Origin: DATIUV01 sp049322755
GTDB lineage: Bacteria > Pseudomonadota > Gammaproteobacteria > Burkholderiales > UBA6910
Assembly: GCA_049322755.1 (NCBI GenBank)
Contig: JBMOQX010000024.1
Location: 1-8,548 of the forward strand
DNA length: 8,548 nt
Direction: 5' to 3'
Within the stretch, counting starts at the first letter, position 1. Every line of letters begins with the position of its first letter. The position numbers and the translations under genes were made by a program. This document shows positions 6,382 to 8,548 of the stretch, piece by piece. A model generated the notes under the pieces. The model searched no databases and was not told where the DNA came from. It saw only the letters and a list, made by a program, of their open reading frames with translations.

Positions 6382-6813
6382 TCAATCCAGCTCCAGCACC
6401 TGGTCGTCGGCGTCGTAGAAGCCCTCGGCGTCGGCCTGCATGAGCCCGCCGTAGTCCGCGAACAGCGTGTCCCACAGCGGGTCCAGCGCCTCCAGCGTCT
6501 CGTCGGCGTCGCGCCCGCCGAACAGCACCTGCACCGCGACCACCGCGCCGGCGGCATCGAGGCAGCGCGCCACCCGCGCCTTGCCCGGGCCGTCCGGGAC
6601 TTCGGCGAGGGACTCGCGGAACTCCCGGATCTCGTCGTCGAACAGCTCTTCGCCGCGACGGTTGACCTCGATCACGGCAAAGTCTTCCGCATCCCGGAAC
6701 AGCACGCCGTCGGAGAGCTTGAAGCCCGCGCCGGCTTCGTCGAACAGTTCCACCAGGTCCTCGTCGGAGGGCACCCGATCGCCTTCGATGAAAAACCGCA
6801 TGTAATAGCTCAT
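6382..6813 (-). CDS. Acidic 143-residue protein, function unknown
   Basis: I do not recognise a named family. The protein starts MSYYMRFFIEGD, is rich in Asp and Glu throughout, and has two apparent halves: a strand/helix part to about residue 75 and a C-terminal part with VVAVQVLFGGRD (90-101), LDPLWDTLFADYGGLMQADAEGFYDADDQVLELD (109-143). There is no signal peptide, membrane segment or catalytic motif. The alternation of short strands and helices and the tidy ending suggest a folded cytosolic protein. The frame is open to 6906, but the ATG at 6813 is chosen because GGAGG lies four bases upstream and the residues before it are arginine-rich noise. It is probably transcribed with the acetyltransferase downstream. 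Confidence 0.8.
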   Translation of the reverse strand: MSYYMRFFIEGDRVPSDEDLVELFDEAGAGFKLSDGVLFRDAEDFAVIEVNRRGEELFDDEIREFRESLAEVPDGPGKARVARCLDAAGAVVAVQVLFGGRDADETLEALDPLWDTLFADYGGLMQADAEGFYDADDQVLELD

Positions 6814-6838
6814 CGTGCCTCCCGTCCGCAATGGGCGG

Positions 6839-6879
6839 CGCCGATCTCGATCGGCGTGCCCGCCAGCGACGGCACTATA
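6839..6879 (-). promoter_or_regulatory. -10-like TATAGT and operator-like palindrome before the 143-residue gene
   Basis: On the minus strand TATAGT (6874-6879) matches the -10 consensus at five of six positions. A start site would fall near 6867. Downstream lies the palindrome CGCCGAT-CTCG-ATCGGCG (6839-6856), with perfect seven-base arms, between that start and the Shine-Dalgarno at about 6818. It could be a repressor operator or a leader hairpin. No good -35 is seen. The gap 6814-7039 holds nothing else I can support. Confidence 0.4.
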
Positions 6880-7039
6880 CGCCTGTCTGCGCGCCGGCGC
6901 AGGCATGGCCGCACCGGCCCGGACGTCGAAGGTCAGACGAGATCTGCGCGCAGCCCCGCCGGCTGCCGCATCGCGGGAAGACGCGGGGAGTTGGTCGACG
7001 CCGGCGCGGCGCGATGGCCGTCACGCCGGCGAGCGCGTT

Positions 7040-7273
7040 TCAGCCCGGCTCGTCCTCGCAGGGGAAGGCGGCCTGGATGCCGTCGAACAGGTAATGGGTC
7101 TCCCACTCGCGATGCCGCTCGGCCATCACTTTCTCTTCCGCTTCGGCGCTGCTGGCGGCGAGGGTCTCGAAGGTCATGCTCCGGTCCGGCGTCTCGCCGC
7201 CGCGCGAGCGCAGCTTCACGATCACGCGGTAGCAGCGCGGCTCGGCGGCGCGGGCTGAGGTGGCTTGAGACAT
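7040..7273 (-). CDS. 77-residue protein, function unknown
   Basis: I do not recognise the family. After a short flexible start (MSQATSARAAEPR) the protein shows a strand YRVIVKLRSRGG (15-26), a second strand MTFETLAASS (33-42) and a helix AEAEEKVMAERHREWETH (44-61), then an acidic end. A beta-beta-alpha arrangement of this size suits a small soluble domain. Two cysteines (Cys14 and Cys72) are far apart. A strong Shine-Dalgarno (CCGGAGGG) lies seven bases before the ATG. The gene starts 47 nt after the uspA stop on the same strand, so it is probably the third gene of the STAS-like/uspA unit. Confidence 0.7.
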   Translation of the reverse strand: MSQATSARAAEPRCYRVIVKLRSRGGETPDRSMTFETLAASSAEAEEKVMAERHREWETHYLFDGIQAAFPCEDEPG

Positions 7274-7320
7274 GGTGTGGCCCTCCGGTTATGATGGATG
7301 GATCGCGTTGGCAAGGCGGA

Positions 7321-7752
7321 TCACTCGCCCCGGATCAGCAGCACCGGCATGGTGGCGCGGCGCACGACGCCCTCGGCCACGCTGCCCAGCACCAGATGCT
7401 CGAAGCCGCGGTGGCCATGGGTTCCCATGACGATCAGATCGGCGCCCGCCTTCTGCGCCTCCTCGACGATGGTGGCGGCCACCCGGCGCCCGGCCGAGTC
7501 CACCACCGCGCCGGTGACTTCGGCGCCGCCCTGGCGTGCCCGCGCTACCGCATCGTCCAGCAGCTTCTGCGACTCGCGCTGCACCACGCCGCGAAAATCA
7601 CCGTACGCTTCCACGTCGAGGTGATAGAGGGGTTCGAGGACGTGGGACAGGCGCAGCTGCGCGCCCTGCTCCTTCGCCAGCTTCACCGCCTCCTGCAGCG
7701 CGGTGTTGGAGGTGTCGCTGCCGTCCACCGGAACGAAGATTTTCTTGTACAT
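7321..7752 (-). CDS. Universal stress protein, ATP-binding UspA type
   Basis: This 143-residue protein is a single Usp domain with the Rossmann-like alpha/beta fold, usually a cytosolic dimer that binds ATP. It starts MYKKIFVPVDGSDTSNTALQ, with Asp10 at the adenine-contact position. Near the C-terminus is the nucleotide motif G-x2-G-x9-G-S, here Gly110, Gly113, Gly123 and Ser124 within MGTHGHRGFEHLVLGS. The last strand reads MPVLLIRGE. The motif places it with ATP-binding Usp proteins and not with the non-binding E. coli UspA group. AGGAGG five to six bases before the ATG at 7752 decides the start over the open frame to 7788. It begins 32 nt after the STAS-like stop and probably shares its transcript. 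In pseudomonads, several such proteins are induced by Anr under low oxygen, which fits the FNR-type box upstream. Confidence 0.92.
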   Translation of the reverse strand: MYKKIFVPVDGSDTSNTALQEAVKLAKEQGAQLRLSHVLEPLYHLDVEAYGDFRGVVQRESQKLLDDAVARARQGGAEVTGAVVDSAGRRVAATIVEEAQKAGADLIVMGTHGHRGFEHLVLGSVAEGVVRRATMPVLLIRGE

Positions 7753-7784
7753 GTTGCCCTCCTGTGGTTGTGGGACCGGCGCGG

Positions 7785-8150
7785 TCACAGCGGCCGCGCG
7801 GCCTCGCCATGGGCGCCGTCCGTCCGCACCGCGCGCGAGGCGAGCGCCGGCGCCGTGGTGCGCCGCGCGGCGGGGGCAAGCCCGGCCGCCGCCAGCAGCG
7901 CCACCACCTTCGGCTCACAGTCGAACAGCCGCAGCGTGCACCCGCGCGCCCGCTCCCGCAGGTAGAGCAGCAGCTCGATCCCGTTGGCGTCGAGCCGCCG
8001 CAGACGTGAACCGACATCGATCCTCCTGTTTTCGTCGGACATTGCGCGCGTTGACTGCCGATCGGAAGCGCTCCGCCGGGTATGCGATCGAACGGGAGGA
8101 CGCACGGCCAGCCTGGCGGACCGCCCTCCGGCTGCGCCGTGGGTCGCCAT
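7785..8150 (-). CDS. STAS-like protein carrying only the second half of the domain
   Basis: From the ATG at 8150 the product is 121 residues. Residues 50-91 (RLDANGIELLL..., LRLFDCEPKVVALLAAAGL) match the last part of a STAS domain as found in anti-anti-sigma factors: the D-S-S-G helix, the next strand and the final helix. The first strands and helix of the fold are missing; residues 1-48 are arginine- and serine-rich and have poor third-position GC. The phospho-serine of the DSSG motif is replaced (Asp54-Ala55-Asn56-Gly57), so control by phosphorylation is unlikely. A perfect AGGAGG lies five bases before the ATG at 8150. Another ATG at 8042 lacks a good Shine-Dalgarno but better matches where coding bias begins. 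The STAS-like segment and its strong GC3 say the 3' part is real; the N-terminus is uncertain and the gene may be a truncated relic. It is followed by uspA after 32 nt. Confidence 0.6.
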   Translation of the reverse strand: MATHGAAGGRSARLAVRPPVRSHTRRSASDRQSTRAMSDENRRIDVGSRLRRLDANGIELLLYLRERARGCTLRLFDCEPKVVALLAAAGLAPAARRTTAPALASRAVRTDGAHGEAARPL

Positions 8151-8155
8151 TGCCG

Positions 8156-8161
8156 CCTCCT
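8156..8161 (-). promoter_or_regulatory. Strong Shine-Dalgarno for the STAS-like gene
   Basis: AGGAGG on the minus strand lies five bases before the ATG at 8150. It is the main reason for preferring this start over the ATG at 8042. Confidence 0.6.
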
Positions 8162-8183
8162 CGTCGAGTGGGAATGCAATTTT

Positions 8184-8225
8184 ATGCTAGGCTGGCGCCG
8201 CGCGGGTCGCATTGATATACGTCAA
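8184..8225 (-). promoter_or_regulatory. FNR/Anr-type class II promoter
   Basis: TTGAT-ATAC-GTCAA (8212-8225) matches the FNR/Anr consensus TTGAT-N4-ATCAA at nine of ten positions. It is embedded in longer arms, GCATTGA...TCAATGC (8209-8228). On the minus strand TAGCAT (8184-8189) is a four-of-six -10. If transcription starts at 8177, this hexamer is at -12 to -7 and the box is centred at exactly -41.5, the standard class II spacing for FNR-type activators. There is no TTGACA-like -35, as expected when an activator replaces it. The transcript would have a 27-nt leader ending at the STAS-like ATG. Related factors such as Dnr use similar boxes, so the exact regulator is open. Confidence 0.65.
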
Positions 8226-8258
8226 TGCCCTCCCCGGCCTGAAAGCCAGCGATCGGCG

Positions 8259-8540
8259 CTATGCCCCGGCGCCGCTCGGAGCCGTGCCGGGCGGCCGGTG
8301 CAATCCGCGCAATATCGGCGCCATCACCAGGCCGCACACCGCGCCGGCTGGCGCGCCGAACCAGGCCAGCATCGCGAAACCGTCGGCGAGGTGGTGCATC
8401 GCGAAGTAGACGTTGACGTAACGCCCCGGCGGAAAGGCGGCGAACGCCGCCACCGCGCAACCGGCAACGCCTGCCGCCGCCCCGGCCGCGGCCAGGCGCA
8501 AAAGCATGGCCCAGCGCGGCGGCGCCAGCATCAGGCCCAT
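8259..8540 (-). CDS. Small two-helix membrane protein, function unknown, possibly partial
   Basis: This 93-residue frame has two hydrophobic segments: about 12-36 (MLLRLAAAGAAAGVAGCAVAAF) and about 57-79 (MLAWFGAPAGAVCGLVMAPIL). They are joined by a short polar loop with FPPGRYVNVYFAMHHLADG, containing a His-His pair (49-50). The tail is short, with Arg and Pro. It would sit in the cytoplasmic membrane. I do not recognise a family. The frame stays open to the window edge, only eight bases beyond the first ATG, so the true start may lie outside. The stop is 34 nt upstream of the FNR-type box, so the downstream genes could receive readthrough as well as their own promoter. Confidence 0.6.
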   Translation of the reverse strand: MGLMLAPPRWAMLLRLAAAGAAAGVAGCAVAAFAAFPPGRYVNVYFAMHHLADGFAMLAWFGAPAGAVCGLVMAPILRGLHRPPGTAPSGAGA

Positions 8541-8548
8541 GACGCGCC

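Noticed and set aside
7286..7314. TTGCCA as a -35 for the 77-residue gene
   Set aside because: The only -10-like hexamers at 15-17 bp (CATAAC, ATAACC, TAACCG) are poor, and the start site would fall in the Shine-Dalgarno. Cotranscription with uspA is simpler.
6856..7965. Long plus-strand frame opposite the 77-residue gene and uspA
   Set aside because: It is antisense to uspA and the STAS-like gene, whose frames carry recognisable motifs and Shine-Dalgarno sites.
7598..8014. Minus-strand product from the out-of-frame ATG at 8017
   Set aside because: The translation is Cys-, Arg- and Gly-rich noise that runs through uspA in the wrong phase. The initiation site itself is reported as a finding, but the product is not supported.

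Overview
The window is very GC-rich proteobacterial DNA, with G or C at almost every third codon position in the real genes. It looks most like a gamma- or betaproteobacterium that makes menaquinone by the classical o-succinylbenzoate route. No rRNA, tRNA, CRISPR array, transposase or phage gene is visible. The exact taxon cannot be named from the sequence.

Left half (1-4974, all + strand): a menaquinone block. menE (OSB-CoA ligase), menF (isochorismate synthase) and menD (SEPHCHC synthase) follow one another, and menD starts 38 nt inside the end of menF. A 4-oxalocrotonate-tautomerase-like gene follows after 70 nt. MenF and MenD are the first two dedicated steps (chorismate to isochorismate to SEPHCHC) and MenE is a late step. 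menH, menC and menB are not in the window and must lie elsewhere, perhaps upstream of base 1.

Middle (4975-5292): a convergent intergenic zone made of dispersed-repeat pieces. It has a CTCACCCTCTCCCC-type inverted repeat, a two-hairpin element and a third degenerate inverted repeat. A doubtful 45-codon minus-strand frame follows. The first ~22 bases of the window look like another copy of the CCCTCACCCC/CCTCTCC repeat family.

Right half (5293-8548, all - strand): small accessory genes, read from right to left. They are a two-helix membrane protein, a protein carrying only the second half of a STAS-like fold, an ATP-binding-type universal stress protein (UspA), a 77-residue protein of unknown function, an acidic 143-residue protein of unknown function, a GNAT acetyltransferase, a 49-residue four-cysteine protein read in a frame easily missed, and a 69-residue DUF7661-like protein.

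The most striking regulatory signal is an almost perfect FNR/Anr-type box (TTGAT-N4-GTCAA) at 8212-8225. It is placed as in a class II FNR promoter: centred 41.5 bp upstream of a start site that would put TAGCAT at the -10. That transcript would begin about 27 nt before a strong Shine-Dalgarno and the STAS-like gene, and run into uspA. Low-oxygen induction of the STAS-like/uspA pair would fit an organism with menaquinone-based anaerobic respiration, but this link is inference.
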